This document shows, piece by piece, positions 18,838 to 26,859 of a stretch of DNA of 47,086 nt. Where the stretch lies: positions 1 through 47,086 of the forward strand of contig CASFJO010000089.1 of NCBI GenBank assembly GCA_949295035.1, written 5' to 3'. The position numbers and the translations under genes are program-made. This stretch comes from an uncultured Gemmiger sp. GTDB lineage: Bacteria > Bacillota > Clostridia > Oscillospirales > Ruminococcaceae. The stretch's first letter is position 1. Each line of letters begins with the position of its first letter. The notes under the pieces are model-generated. The model made no database searches. It was not told the origin of the DNA and saw nothing but the letters and a program-made list of their open reading frames with translations.

Positions 18838-18866
18838 TTGACTTTTGGCGGCGGCGGCGGTATAGT
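18838..18866 (+). promoter_or_regulatory. thrS promoter
   Basis: TTGACT (18838-18843), a 17-base spacer made of GGC repeats and TATAGT (18861-18866). It is back-to-back with the rny promoter, with seven bases between the two -35 boxes. The predicted start is near 18873. Confidence 0.82.
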
Positions 18867-18872
18867 ATAGGC

Positions 18873-19198
18873 GACGACGGAAGGCGCAGCGCCTTCGCCG
18901 CCGTACAACCGACTGTTTCATCTTGCAAAAGGTGTCGATGCGGCCATGAGCCGGGCGCATCCGCCGCAGCAGAGAGGGCCGCCGTTCCCGCAGGGAACGC
19001 GCTGTGAGCGGCCTTGCGCGGCGCCCGGTCTTACCAACCGCGGAACCGCGGGGGCGAACCCCCGCCGGGCCGGCCCGTTACAGCCGAGAACGAGAGGCGT
19101 CCCTGTATTGGCAAGGGCGCAATCCGGGTGGAACCGTGGAGCGTGCGATTGCGCCGCTTCATCCCGTGGCAGCAGTTGCGGGATGAAGCGGCTTTTTT
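18873..19198 (+). promoter_or_regulatory. T-box riboswitch, threonine
   Basis: The thrS leader holds a T-box sequence (TGGAACC at 19129-19135 within GGGTGGAACCG) and a terminator at 19153-19198, so uncharged tRNA should allow read-through into thrS. Stem I can be traced: CCGGGCGC (18951-18958) pairs with GCGCCCGG (19021-19028), and below it GCGG (18940-18943) pairs with CCGC (19038-19041). The internal loop between these helices places ACC (19033-19035), a threonine codon followed by A, where the specifier belongs. A small hairpin (18880-18896) precedes stem I. Confidence 0.9.
19153..19198 (+). terminator. T-box terminator before thrS
   Basis: A perfect 14-bp stem (19153-19166 with 19179-19192), 12-base loop, then TTTTTT. 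The 5' arm also contains the bases needed to pair with the T-box, so the antiterminator and terminator exclude each other. Confidence 0.9.
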
Positions 19199-19254
19199 CA
19201 TTTCCGCCGCCACCGGGCGTGCGGACGAACCTGAGCGAAAGGAAGGAAACAAGA

Positions 19255-21156
19255 ATGATCAATGTGGATCTGAAGGGCACCGTGCGGCAGTACGAGGCGG
19301 GCACCACCGCCGCCGAGGTGGCTAAGAGCATCGGCATGGGCCTGTACAAGAGCGCCTGCGCCGCCAAGGTGGACGGGGAGGTGTGCGATCTGCGCACCCC
19401 GCTGGAAAAGGACTGCGCGCTGGAGATCCTGACCTTTGAGGACGAGGGCGGCAAGCACGCCTTCTGGCACACCGCCGCCCATGTGATGGCCCAGGCGGTG
19501 CAGCATCTGTTCCCGGGTGCGCATTTCGGCATCGGGCCGGCGCTGGAGAACGGCTGGTACTACGACATCAAGGCCGACCGGCCGCTGACCACCGGAGACT
19601 TTGAGGCCATCGAGGCCGAGATGAAGAAGATCGTCAAGGCCGACCTGCCGCTGGAAAAGCGTGTCATCACCGTGGAGGAAGGCCGCCAGATCTTTGCCGG
19701 CCAGACCTACAAGCTGGAACTGCTGGAGGAGTACGCCGAAAAAGGCTGGGAACTCACCGTCTACCAACAGGGAGACTTCACCGATCTGTGCGCCGGCCCC
19801 CACCTGATGAGCACCGGCGCCATCAAGGCGGTGAAGCTCACCAAAGTGGCCGCCGCCTACTGGCGCGCCGACGCCTCCCGGGACAGCCTGGACCGGCTGT
19901 ACGGCATCGCCTTCCCCAAGGCCAGCCAGCTGGAGGACTACCTGCACATGCTGGAGGAGGCCGCCAAGCGTGACCACCGCCGCCTGGGCAAGGAACTGGA
20001 ACTGTTTGCCCTGATGGAGGAGGGCCCGGGCTTCCCGTTCTTTTTGCCCAAGGGCATGATCCTGAAAAACACCCTGATCGACTTCTGGCGGCAGATCCAC
20101 CACGAGGCCGGCTATCAGGAGATCAGCACCCCCATGATGCTGAACCGGTCGCTGTGGGAGCGCAGCGGCCACTGGGACCACTATAAAAACAACATGTACA
20201 CCACCGTCATCGACGACACCGACTTTGCCATTAAGCCGATGAACTGCCCGGGCGGCATGCTGGTCTACAAGACCCAGCCCCGCAGCTACCGGGACCTGCC
20301 CCTGCGGATGGGCGAGCTGGGCCTGGTGCACCGGCATGAGCTGTCCGGCGCGCTGCACGGGCTGATGCGGGTGCGCTGCTTCACCCAGGACGACGCCCAC
20401 ATCTTCATGACCCCGGACCAGATCAAGGACGAGATCAAGGGGGTCGTGAAGCTGATCGACCAGGTGTACAGCCTGTTCGGCTTTGAGTACCACATCGAAC
20501 TGTCCACCATGCCCGAGGACCACATGGGCAGCCAGGAGGACTGGGACCGGGCCACCGACGGCCTGCGCAGCGCCATCGAGGAACTGGGCCGGGAGTACAC
20601 CGTCAACGAGGGCGACGGCGCCTTCTACGGCCCGAAGCTGGACTTCCATCTGGTGGACGCCATCGGCCGTACCTGGCAGTGCGGCACCATCCAGCTGGAT
20701 ATGCAGCTGCCTGAGCGGTTTGAACTGGAGTACACCGGCGAGGACGGCCAGAAACATCGGCCGGTCATGGTCCACCGGGTGGTGTTCGGCAGCATCGAGC
20801 GGTTCATCGGCATCCTGATCGAGCATTTCGCCGGCGCCTTCCCCACCTGGCTGGCACCGGTGCAGGTCATGGTCATCCCCATCACCGACCGCCAGCACGA
20901 CTATGCCCGCGAGCTGGTCAAGCGGCTGGACAAGGCCGGCATCCGGGTGGAGGCCGATTACCGCAGCGAGAAGATGAACTACAAGATCCGCGAAGCCCAG
21001 CTGAAAAAGACCCCCTATATGCTGGTGGTGGGCGACAAGGAGATGGAGAGCGGCCAGGTGGCCGTGCGCGCCCGCAAGGAAGAAAAGGGCGGCGTCATGA
21101 GCGTGGAGGCATTCCTGGATCAGATCCGCGCCGAGATCGACAGCAAGGAGCGGTAA
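19255..21156 (+). CDS. thrS: Threonyl-tRNA synthetase
   Basis: A class II synthetase charging tRNA-Thr. The 633 residues are in standard order: a TGS domain (1-62), the editing domain with HTAAH (72-76) and CAGPH, a catalytic core with MNCPGGM, the motif 2 region HRHELSGALHGLMRVR and VHRVVFGSIERFIG, then a C-terminal anticodon-binding domain (VMVIPITDRQHDYARELVKR). The catalytic zinc ligands (Cys in MNCPGG, His in HRHE, His in VHRVV) are all present. The frame stays open upstream through the T-box leader, but AAAGGAAGGA before ATG 19255 gives the correct N-terminus. Confidence 0.97.
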   Translation: MINVDLKGTVRQYEAGTTAAEVAKSIGMGLYKSACAAKVDGEVCDLRTPLEKDCALEILTFEDEGGKHAFWHTAAHVMAQAVQHLFPGAHFGIGPALENGWYYDIKADRPLTTGDFEAIEAEMKKIVKADLPLEKRVITVEEGRQIFAGQTYKLELLEEYAEKGWELTVYQQGDFTDLCAGPHLMSTGAIKAVKLTKVAAAYWRADASRDSLDRLYGIAFPKASQLEDYLHMLEEAAKRDHRRLGKELELFALMEEGPGFPFFLPKGMILKNTLIDFWRQIHHEAGYQEISTPMMLNRSLWERSGHWDHYKNNMYTTVIDDTDFAIKPMNCPGGMLVYKTQPRSYRDLPLRMGELGLVHRHELSGALHGLMRVRCFTQDDAHIFMTPDQIKDEIKGVVKLIDQVYSLFGFEYHIELSTMPEDHMGSQEDWDRATDGLRSAIEELGREYTVNEGDGAFYGPKLDFHLVDAIGRTWQCGTIQLDMQLPERFELEYTGEDGQKHRPVMVHRVVFGSIERFIGILIEHFAGAFPTWLAPVQVMVIPITDRQHDYARELVKRLDKAGIRVEADYRSEKMNYKIREAQLKKTPYMLVVGDKEMESGQVAVRARKEEKGGVMSVEAFLDQIRAEIDSKER

Positions 21157-21182
21157 GCTTCCTTTTGGCCTGAAGTATGAAT

Positions 21183-21219
21183 ACAGGGAGGAGCCCGGCC
21201 GGGCTCCTCCCTGTTGTTT
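21183..21219. terminator. Terminator between convergent thrS and reductase genes
   Basis: A perfect 30-base palindrome (21184-21213) is followed on the plus strand by TTGTTTGTT. It terminates thrS and may act weakly on the convergent minus-strand gene that ends at 21221. Confidence 0.78.
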
Positions 21220-21220
21220 G

Positions 21221-22072
21221 TTACGGCTCTTGCAGCGCCCGGGCCAGCGCGTCGGCCGCGTCCGCAAACCGTACCCCCGCCGCCCGGGCCCTGGCCGGGT
21301 CCATCCGCAGTTCCCGGGGCGGCAGGTCCTTGGGCCGGGCCAGCGCCGGGTCCGCCCCCAGCGCGGCCAGCCCCCGCCGGGCCAGTTCATAGACCGACAG
21401 CCCCGCCTCGTTGGGGCTGCCCCAGTTCCATACACCCCCCGGCAGCCCGAAAGCCGCGGGCAGGCTGGCCAGCAGTTCCCGCACATCGGTCACCCCCCGC
21501 CGGTCGGCGGCGGAAAACTCCGCCGTCTGCCCCTGTTCGGCCATCCGCCGCAGGGCCTGGGCCAGATCGCCCCGCCGGCAGGGGTAGGGACGGGGGTCGT
21601 ACAGCCAGGTCAGCCGCAGGCACACCGCCCCCGGCGCCAGCGCCGCGCACAAGGCTTCCGCCGCCAGTTTCTGCCGCCCGTAGGGCTGTGCCGGGGCGCA
21701 GGATTCTTCCTCTCTGTAAGGGCCGCCGTTCTCCCGGCCCGGCCGCCCCAGATATACCTGGTCGGAACTGCAGAACACCAGCCGGGCCCCGGCTTTTCCG
21801 CAGGCCCGGGCCACCAGGCGGGTCCCGTCCACATTGATCCGCCCGCTGCCCGCCGGATCGGCGGCGCAGGCCCCCACATCGCTCACAGCCGCCGTGTGCA
21901 GCACCCGGGTGGGCCGAAATTCCCGGAACACCCGCTCCACCGCCGCCGGATCGGTCAGATCCATCTCCCTGCGGCCCGCCGCCAGCGTCTGCCAGCCTGC
22001 CAGAGCGGAAAAGTACGCCGCCGCCCGGCTGCCCAGAAATCCGTTTGCCCCGGTGATCAAAAGCCGTTCCAT
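21221..22072 (-). CDS. RmlD-like NAD(P)-dependent sugar-nucleotide reductase
   Basis: An extended short-chain dehydrogenase of 283 residues, closest in form to dTDP-4-dehydrorhamnose reductase (RmlD). The dinucleotide-binding motif is GANGFLG (8-14). MDLTDPAAVERVF and PTRVLHTAAVSDVGAC are RmlD-like, and the catalytic pair is in YGRQK after the Ser of VFCSSDQVYLG. No rmlA, rmlB or rmlC lies nearby, so dTDP-rhamnose synthesis cannot be asserted; other sugar-nucleotide or NAD-dependent epimerase roles are possible. It is monocistronic with its own promoter. Confidence 0.82.
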   Translation of the reverse strand: MERLLITGANGFLGSRAAAYFSALAGWQTLAAGRREMDLTDPAAVERVFREFRPTRVLHTAAVSDVGACAADPAGSGRINVDGTRLVARACGKAGARLVFCSSDQVYLGRPGRENGGPYREEESCAPAQPYGRQKLAAEALCAALAPGAVCLRLTWLYDPRPYPCRRGDLAQALRRMAEQGQTAEFSAADRRGVTDVRELLASLPAAFGLPGGVWNWGSPNEAGLSVYELARRGLAALGADPALARPKDLPPRELRMDPARARAAGVRFADAADALARALQEP

Positions 22073-22094
22073 GCCGCCATCCCCCTTTTGGGCC

Positions 22095-22124
22095 AGTATA
22101 CCCGGCCCGGCGGCGGCCCGTCAA
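22095..22124 (-). promoter_or_regulatory. Promoter of the RmlD-like gene
   Basis: On the minus strand TTGACG (22124-22119), an 18-base spacer and TATACT (22100-22095) lead to a start near 22088, 16 bases before the ATG at 22072. Confidence 0.65.
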
Positions 22125-22137
22125 TCCCTTTGCTGGG

Positions 22138-22170
22138 TGAATATATGCACAATATATGCATAATAATTCG
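22138..22170 (+). promoter_or_regulatory. Candidate ARG-box-like operator pair
   Basis: TGAATATATGCA (22138-22149) and TGCATAATAATTCG (22157-22170) resemble the ArgR consensus TGAATWWWWATTCA, the second matching at 12 of 14 positions. They also contain the direct repeat AATATATGCA (22140-22149, 22151-22160). They lie about 80-110 bases upstream of the importer promoter, where an AGAATATTCATG palindrome (22257-22268) overlaps the spacer. Assignment to ArgR is inference. Confidence 0.3.
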
Positions 22171-22245
22171 TTTGGTTAAAGTGAAAGAGAAAGATTTGCA
22201 CAGAAAAAACCCGAATATATCGGATATGTTCGGCGGTTTTACCCA

Positions 22246-22274
22246 TTGAAACTGCAAGAATATTCATGTATACT
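22246..22274 (+). promoter_or_regulatory. ABC importer operon promoter
   Basis: TTGAAA (22246-22251), a 17-base spacer and TATACT (22269-22274). The predicted start is near 22281, with a leader of about 35 bases before ATG 22316. Confidence 0.72.
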
Positions 22275-22315
22275 GCATATACAGTCAAACACGACTGGAA
22301 AGGATGGGATCAATC

Positions 22316-23266
22316 ATGAAAAAGGTATTTGCTATTGTTTGCGCGCTGACTCTGCTGGTCAGCCTGCTGGCCGGCTGCGGCGGCGCCGCCTCCGGTTCCG
22401 ACAACACCTCCTCCGCTGCCACCGGCAGCAGCGCTGCCGCCGGGGATTCTTCCGCTGCTGAGGAGAAGCCCGCCGGCTGGTGGAAGGAAGAGCTGGCCAC
22501 CGTCACCGACGGCGTTCTGACCGTGGCCACCAGCCCGGACTTCGCCCCCTATGAGTTCTACGCCATCGACGAGAACGGCAACGCCCAGCTGGCCGGTTTT
22601 GATATGTCCCTGGCCCAGTACATCGCCGACTATATGGGCCTGACCCTGGAGGTCATCCCCATGGATTTTGACGGCGTGCTGGCTGAAGTGACCGCCGGCA
22701 ACGTGGACCTGGGCATGGCCGGCCTGAGCCCGGATCCTGACCGTATGGACGCCATGGACTTCTCCGACATCTACTACCAGGGCGGCCAGTCTCTGGTGAC
22801 CGTGCAGGCCAACAAGGACAAGTGGTCCTCCCTGGCCGATCTGAACGACGCTTCCCTGAGCATCGGCGCCCAGCTGGGCTCCATCCAGTATAACCTGGCC
22901 ATGGAGAACACCCCCGACGCCGACATTGTGACCCTGGCGAAGGTGACCGACGTGATCGCCGACCTGCTGGGCGAGAAGCTGGACGCCGCCTTCATCGAGA
23001 CGGTGGTGGCCCAGAGCTATCAGAAGAACTACCCGGACCTGTACATCGCCTTTGACGTGCCCTACGAGGTGGAGGGTTCCTCCATCGGCGTGGTGAAGGG
23101 CAACGAGGCTCTGCTGGCCGGCGTGAACGAGGCCATTGCCGCTGCCCTGGCGGACGGCAGCATGGACACCTTCGTGGCCGAGGCCAACGAGCTGGCTTCC
23201 GGTGAGACCTACGAGGGCCTGCTGGAAGGCGACAGCGCCGACGCCAGCGCCTCCTCCGCCGCCTGA
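22316..23266 (+). CDS. Amino-acid ABC transporter substrate-binding lipoprotein
   Basis: A family-3 solute-binding protein (polar amino acids) of 316 residues. The signal peptide ends in the lipobox LLAGC with Cys21 as the lipid site. A Ser/Ala-rich linker follows, then the two-lobed domain: VATSPDFAPYEFYAIDENGN, LAGFDMSLAQYIA, DGVLAEVTAGNVDLGMAGLS. The end is again Ser/Ala-rich. ATG 22316 is chosen because it starts the basic MKK n-region and has GAAAGG upstream. Being first in the operon and followed by a stabilising-type hairpin, it is probably made in excess over the membrane parts. Ligand unknown; the neighbouring amidohydrolase hints at an amide-linked amino acid. Confidence 0.92.
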   Translation: MKKVFAIVCALTLLVSLLAGCGGAASGSDNTSSAATGSSAAAGDSSAAEEKPAGWWKEELATVTDGVLTVATSPDFAPYEFYAIDENGNAQLAGFDMSLAQYIADYMGLTLEVIPMDFDGVLAEVTAGNVDLGMAGLSPDPDRMDAMDFSDIYYQGGQSLVTVQANKDKWSSLADLNDASLSIGAQLGSIQYNLAMENTPDADIVTLAKVTDVIADLLGEKLDAAFIETVVAQSYQKNYPDLYIAFDVPYEVEGSSIGVVKGNEALLAGVNEAIAAALADGSMDTFVAEANELASGETYEGLLEGDSADASASSAA

Positions 23267-23292
23267 TCCTAGGCACAGATCTGTATGACCGA

Positions 23293-23326
23293 CAATTCCT
23301 CTCCGTCTTCCGGCGGGGAGGAATTG
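23293..23326 (+). other. Intercistronic hairpin after the binding-protein gene
   Basis: Twelve base pairs (23293-23304 with 23315-23326, one G-U) around a ten-base loop and no T-run. Such hairpins after the first gene of import operons usually protect the upstream mRNA and raise binding-protein output over the permease. Confidence 0.55.
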
Positions 23327-23362
23327 CCATCCCAGAACGGACCCCCGAAAGGAGTTTCTGCC

Positions 23363-24148
23363 ATGAGCATTTCTGTCTCCGGCTTTGAAAGGACCTTCCA
23401 ATACGCCCAGATGTTCAAGGAGGGCATGCTCTGCACTGTCTACCTCTCCCTGTTCACGGTCATCCTGGGCTTCATGCTGGCGCTGGTGCTGGCGGTCATG
23501 CGGATGAGCAACTTCCGCCCGCTGCGCTTTCTGGCCATGACCTCGGACGGCCACGCCCGGGAGGAGGGCTTCCGGGCCTTCGTCAGCCGCTTCAACCCCA
23601 TCAGTTTTGTTGCCACCGTCTATGTGGAGGTCATCCGGGCCACCCCCATGCTGGTGCAGCTGTTCATCGTCTATCAGGTGGTGTTCGACAAGGACGTGAT
23701 CAACCTGCCCTCCGTCACCGTGCTGGGCTTTTTGAAGCTCAACCGCTTCCTGCCCGGCGTGGTGGCCCTGGCGCTGAACTCTGGCGCCTACCTGTCCGAG
23801 ATCATCCGGGCGGGCATCCAGTCGGTGGACGGCGGCCAGACCGAGGCGGCCCGTTCCCTGGGCCTTAGCCAGGGCCAGACCATGCGGTTCATCGTGCTGC
23901 CCCAGGCCATCAAGAACATTCTGCCCGCCATCGCTAACGAGTTCGTGACCATTATCAAGGAATCCGCCATCACCTACACCATCGGCGTGGCGGACCTGAT
24001 GGCCGCGGTCAAGGCCGCCCAGGCCGGCACCTTCCTGGTGCTGGAGCCGCTGCTGGTCGTGGCCGCTCTCTACTTCTGCCTGACCTTCCCCACCAGCAAA
24101 ATCATTGCCTATTTCGAAAGGAGAATGCGCCGTGGCGATCGCCGATAG
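23363..24148 (+). CDS. Amino-acid ABC transporter permease
   Basis: A HisM/GlnP-type permease of 261 residues with about five membrane segments. The core [20 protein letters not shown] and the ATPase-docking EAA loop ([20 protein letters not shown]) are clear. A hydrophilic stretch of roughly 17-20 residues ([18 protein letters not shown], about 54-75) sits between the first segment and the core, longer than in common GlnP proteins. AAAGGAG at 23348-23354 supports ATG 23363. The 3' end overlaps the ATPase gene by 17 bases. Confidence 0.93.
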   Translation: MSISVSGFERTFQYAQMFKEGMLCTVYLSLFTVILGFMLALVLAVMRMSNFRPLRFLAMTSDGHAREEGFRAFVSRFNPISFVATVYVEVIRATPMLVQLFIVYQVVFDKDVINLPSVTVLGFLKLNRFLPGVVALALNSGAYLSEIIRAGIQSVDGGQTEAARSLGLSQGQTMRFIVLPQAIKNILPAIANEFVTIIKESAITYTIGVADLMAAVKAAQAGTFLVLEPLLVVAALYFCLTFPTSKIIAYFERRMRRGDRR

Positions 24149-24908
24149 TCTGATCCGGGTCACCGACCTGAAGAAATACTACAATCACGGGGCCATCAAG
24201 GCGCTGGACGGCGTCACCGTGGACATCAACAAAGGGGACGTGATGGTGGTCATCGGGCCTTCCGGGTCCGGCAAGTCCACCTTCCTGCGCAGCCTCAACC
24301 TGATGGAGATGCCCACCGGCGGCGCCATCCTCTTCGACGGAGTGGACATCACCAAAAAGAAGGTGCGCAACGAGGCCGGCAAGATGGTCAAGCTGGACAT
24401 CGACAAGCACCGCCAGAAGATGGGCATGGTGTTCCAGCACTTCAATCTGTTCCCCCACATGACCATTCTGGACAACATGACCCTGGCCCCCGTTCAGGTC
24501 AAGCATATCTCCAAGGCCGAAGCCGGGGAAAAAGCCAAAAAGCTGCTGGAGCGGGTGGGCCTGGCCGACCGGGCCGACGCCTATCCCATCCAGCTGTCCG
24601 GCGGCCAGAAACAGCGGGTGGCCATCGTGCGCGCGCTGATGATGGAGCCGGAGGTCATGCTCTTTGACGAGCCCACCAGCGCCCTGGACCCGGAGATGGT
24701 GGGCGAGGTGCTGGACGTGATGAAGGAGCTGGCCCAGGAGGGGATGACCATGGTGGTGGTCACCCACGAGATGGGCTTTGCCCGCGAGGTGGGCAACCGG
24801 GTGTTGTTCATGGCCGACGGCCAGCTGCTGGAACAGGGCGCCCCTGCCGATATCTTTGAACATCCCCGGCACCCGCGTCTGAAGGATTTTCTGAGCAAGG
24901 TGCTGTGA
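24132..24908 (+). CDS. Amino-acid ABC transporter ATP-binding protein
   Basis: A GlnQ/HisP-type ATPase of 258 residues that drives the importer. Walker A is GPSGSGKST (about 42-50), the signature is LSGGQKQR, Walker B is [13 protein letters not shown], and the switch His is in [10 protein letters not shown]. The frame is open upstream inside the permease gene, but AAAGGAG (24117-24123) eight bases before GTG 24132 fits best and gives a normal N-terminus. An insertion after the Q-loop approach ([20 protein letters not shown]) is also seen in some relatives. Confidence 0.93.
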   Translation: MAIADSLIRVTDLKKYYNHGAIKALDGVTVDINKGDVMVVIGPSGSGKSTFLRSLNLMEMPTGGAILFDGVDITKKKVRNEAGKMVKLDIDKHRQKMGMVFQHFNLFPHMTILDNMTLAPVQVKHISKAEAGEKAKKLLERVGLADRADAYPIQLSGGQKQRVAIVRALMMEPEVMLFDEPTSALDPEMVGEVLDVMKELAQEGMTMVVVTHEMGFAREVGNRVLFMADGQLLEQGAPADIFEHPRHPRLKDFLSKVL

Positions 24909-24930
24909 TCGCGGAGGCAACGCAAACAAT

Positions 24931-26376
24931 ATGGAGACCACGAACAAACAGGCCGCCCTGGCGGCCATCGACCGATACGCCGACCTGGTGTGCGGCGTCA
25001 GCGACAAGATCTGGGATTTTGCCGAGTTGAGCCTGCAGGAGCGCCGCTCCGCCGATCTGTACTGCGCCGAGCTGGAGAAGCTGGGCTTTACGGTGGAGCG
25101 GGGGATCGCCGGCATCGACACCGCCTTCTGCGCCAAATGGGGCAGCGGAAAGCCGGTGATCGGTATCCTGGCGGAGTATGACGCGCTGAGCGGGCTCTCC
25201 CAGAAGGCGGGGGTCACCGAACCGGCGCCCCGCGCCCCGGGCGGCTGCGGCCATGGATGCGGCCACAACCTGCTGGGGGCGGGCAGCATGGCCGCCGCCC
25301 TGGCCATCAAGGAGTATCTGACCCTCACCGGCTGCCCCGGCACGGTGGAGTTCTACGGCTGCCCCGGCGAGGAGGGCGGCGCCGCCAAGGCCTTCATGGC
25401 CCGGGACAACGTCTGGCGGCATCTGGACGCGGCTTTGACCTGGCACCCCGGCGAGGTGAACGAGGTGGTCACCGGGTCCTCCAACTCCTGCATCCAGACC
25501 CAGTACTTTTTCCACGGGGTGGCGGCCCACGCGGCCGGCGCGCCGGAGCGGGGCCGCAGCGCCCTGGACGCGGTGGAACTGATGAACATCGGGGTGCAGT
25601 TCCTCCGGGAGCACATGGGAGACAAATGCCGGGTACACTACGCCATCACCGACGCGGGCGGCCGCAGCCCCAATGTGGTGCAGGCCGGGGCTTCGGTACT
25701 CTACATGGTCCGGTCCAACAAGGTGGCTGAGGCGGTGGAACTGCAGAAGCGGGTGGACGATATCGCCGCCGGCGCCGCCCTGATGACCGGCACCACCCTG
25801 ACCAAAAAATTCATCGACGGTTTGGCGGACACCGTTTCCAACCACACGCTGGAGAAGGTGCTGTACGCCAACTTCCAGGCTCTGGGCGTGCCGCAGCATA
25901 CCCCGGAGGAATTGGCCTTCGCCGACGCGCTGGCGGCCACCTGCCCGGCGGGGGCGCGGGATTCCGGTATCGGCGCTCACCACAGCGAGGAGATCGCCCG
26001 GCAGGTGCGCCAGCTGCAAAAGCAGGCCGGCCATGCCATGAACGACTTCCTGGCCCCCTACTACGACGGCCCGGCCTTCGAACCCGGCTCCACCGATGTG
26101 GGAGATGTGAGCTGGCAGACCCCCACCGGCCAGATCCATCTGGCCGCCTGGCCCGCCGGCACCCCCGGCCACAGCTGGCAGGCGGTCAGCTGCGGCACCA
26201 CCGGCCTGGCCCACAAAGCCCTGCTGCAGGCGGGCCGGGTGCTGGCCGCCGCGGCCATCGACCTGTACGAGCAGCCAAAGACCCTGGCCGCCGCCCGGGC
26301 CGAGTTTGAGACCGCGGCCGCCAGCGGCTATGTATGCCCCATCCCGCCGGACGCAGTCCCCACCCTGGTGGACTGA
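24931..26376 (+). CDS. M20 amidohydrolase, AbgB-like
   Basis: A zinc-type M20 peptidase/amidohydrolase of 481 residues, the same length as E. coli AbgB (p-aminobenzoyl-glutamate hydrolase subunit B). Metal-site motifs are present: GGCGHGCGHNLLGAG, CPGEEGGAAK, LTWHPGEVNEV, and a late His in GTPGHSWQA. A dimerisation domain starts near YFFHGVAAHAAGAPERGRSA. Only 22 bases separate it from the ATPase gene, so it belongs to the import operon and probably cleaves what is imported. E. coli AbgB works with AbgA; no AbgA-like gene is here, so a homodimer or a different amide-linked substrate (N-acyl or aryl amino acid) is possible. Confidence 0.85.
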   Translation: METTNKQAALAAIDRYADLVCGVSDKIWDFAELSLQERRSADLYCAELEKLGFTVERGIAGIDTAFCAKWGSGKPVIGILAEYDALSGLSQKAGVTEPAPRAPGGCGHGCGHNLLGAGSMAAALAIKEYLTLTGCPGTVEFYGCPGEEGGAAKAFMARDNVWRHLDAALTWHPGEVNEVVTGSSNSCIQTQYFFHGVAAHAAGAPERGRSALDAVELMNIGVQFLREHMGDKCRVHYAITDAGGRSPNVVQAGASVLYMVRSNKVAEAVELQKRVDDIAAGAALMTGTTLTKKFIDGLADTVSNHTLEKVLYANFQALGVPQHTPEELAFADALAATCPAGARDSGIGAHHSEEIARQVRQLQKQAGHAMNDFLAPYYDGPAFEPGSTDVGDVSWQTPTGQIHLAAWPAGTPGHSWQAVSCGTTGLAHKALLQAGRVLAAAAIDLYEQPKTLAAARAEFETAAASGYVCPIPPDAVPTLVD

Positions 26377-26400
26377 CCGTTTTCCGGCAACCATCCTTTT

Positions 26401-26433
26401 CCGCGCCCCGGCGTCAGCAGCGCCGGGGCGCGG
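26401..26433 (+). other. GC-rich hairpin after the amidohydrolase gene
   Basis: A perfect 13-bp stem (26401-26413 with 26421-26433) and seven-base loop, with only CCCTTTA after it. It is probably a 3' stabiliser or part of a tandem terminator with the next hairpin. Confidence 0.5.
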
Positions 26434-26449
26434 CCCTTTACCCACAGCA

Positions 26450-26493
26450 CAAAGCGCGCGGCTTTTGCAGTTTGCCAAAAGCCGCGCGCTTTG
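26450..26493. terminator. Bidirectional terminator
   Basis: A perfect 18-bp inverted repeat (26450-26467 with 26476-26493) starting with CAAAG and ending with CTTTG, so each strand reads a GC stem and then Ts. It lies between the importer operon (plus) and the DUF378 gene (minus, ending at 26516) and can serve both. Confidence 0.75.
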
Positions 26494-26515
26494 TTGCCAG
26501 GGATTGTATGCCGCA

Positions 26516-26740
26516 TCAAGCCATGCCGTCGCTTTTGCTCGCGTCCGGGGCCGGGGCGAACAGCCCGGGAATGGCGCAGAGCGCCGCCGCGCCGATCACC
26601 GTGAAGACGATCCGGCTGATCAGCGACGCGGTGCCGCCGAACAGCCAGCCCACCGCGTCAAAGGTGAACAGCCCCATCAGGCCCCAGTTCACACCGCCCA
26701 GGATGAGCAGCAGCAGCAGGATCTTGTTGAAGATGCTCAC
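26516..26740 (-). CDS. DUF378 family small membrane protein
   Basis: A 74-residue protein with two hydrophobic segments and the DUF378 (YuzA-like) signature NKILLLLLILGGVNWGLMGL followed by FDAVGWLFG. Function unknown in the family. The frame is open upstream, but GTG 26740, preceded by GGAGGGAG at about eight bases, gives the normal (M)SIFNKI start. The tail is short and hydrophilic. It is monocistronic. Confidence 0.85.
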   Translation of the reverse strand: MSIFNKILLLLLILGGVNWGLMGLFTFDAVGWLFGGTASLISRIVFTVIGAAALCAIPGLFAPAPDASKSDGMA

Positions 26741-26807
26741 GTTCGAGTCTCCCTCCTTCCTTGGCACAGTCTGCCCGGAAAAAAAGAGGGTTATTCCTGC
26801 GGGCCGC

Positions 26808-26841
26808 AAAAAAGGCCGTTCCCCGGCATGGGAACGGCCTT
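26808..26841 (-). terminator. Terminator of the minus-strand ACT-PFL-DUF6056 operon
   Basis: On the minus strand a 12-bp stem (26841-26830 with 26823-26812) is followed by six Ts (26813-26808). It lies just past the stop at 26860 and isolates the DUF378 gene. Confidence 0.82.
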
Positions 26842-26859
26842 CCGGTATTCTTCAGCGGG

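Noticed and set aside
21221-22072. Assignment of the reductase as RmlD of dTDP-rhamnose synthesis
   Set aside because: The fold and motifs fit, but no rmlA, rmlB or rmlC neighbours are present, so only a family-level call is made.
22057-22257. Short minus-strand frame (66 codons) in the reductase/importer gap
   Set aside because: It crosses the reductase promoter and start, has no ribosome site, and lies in AT-rich regulatory DNA.
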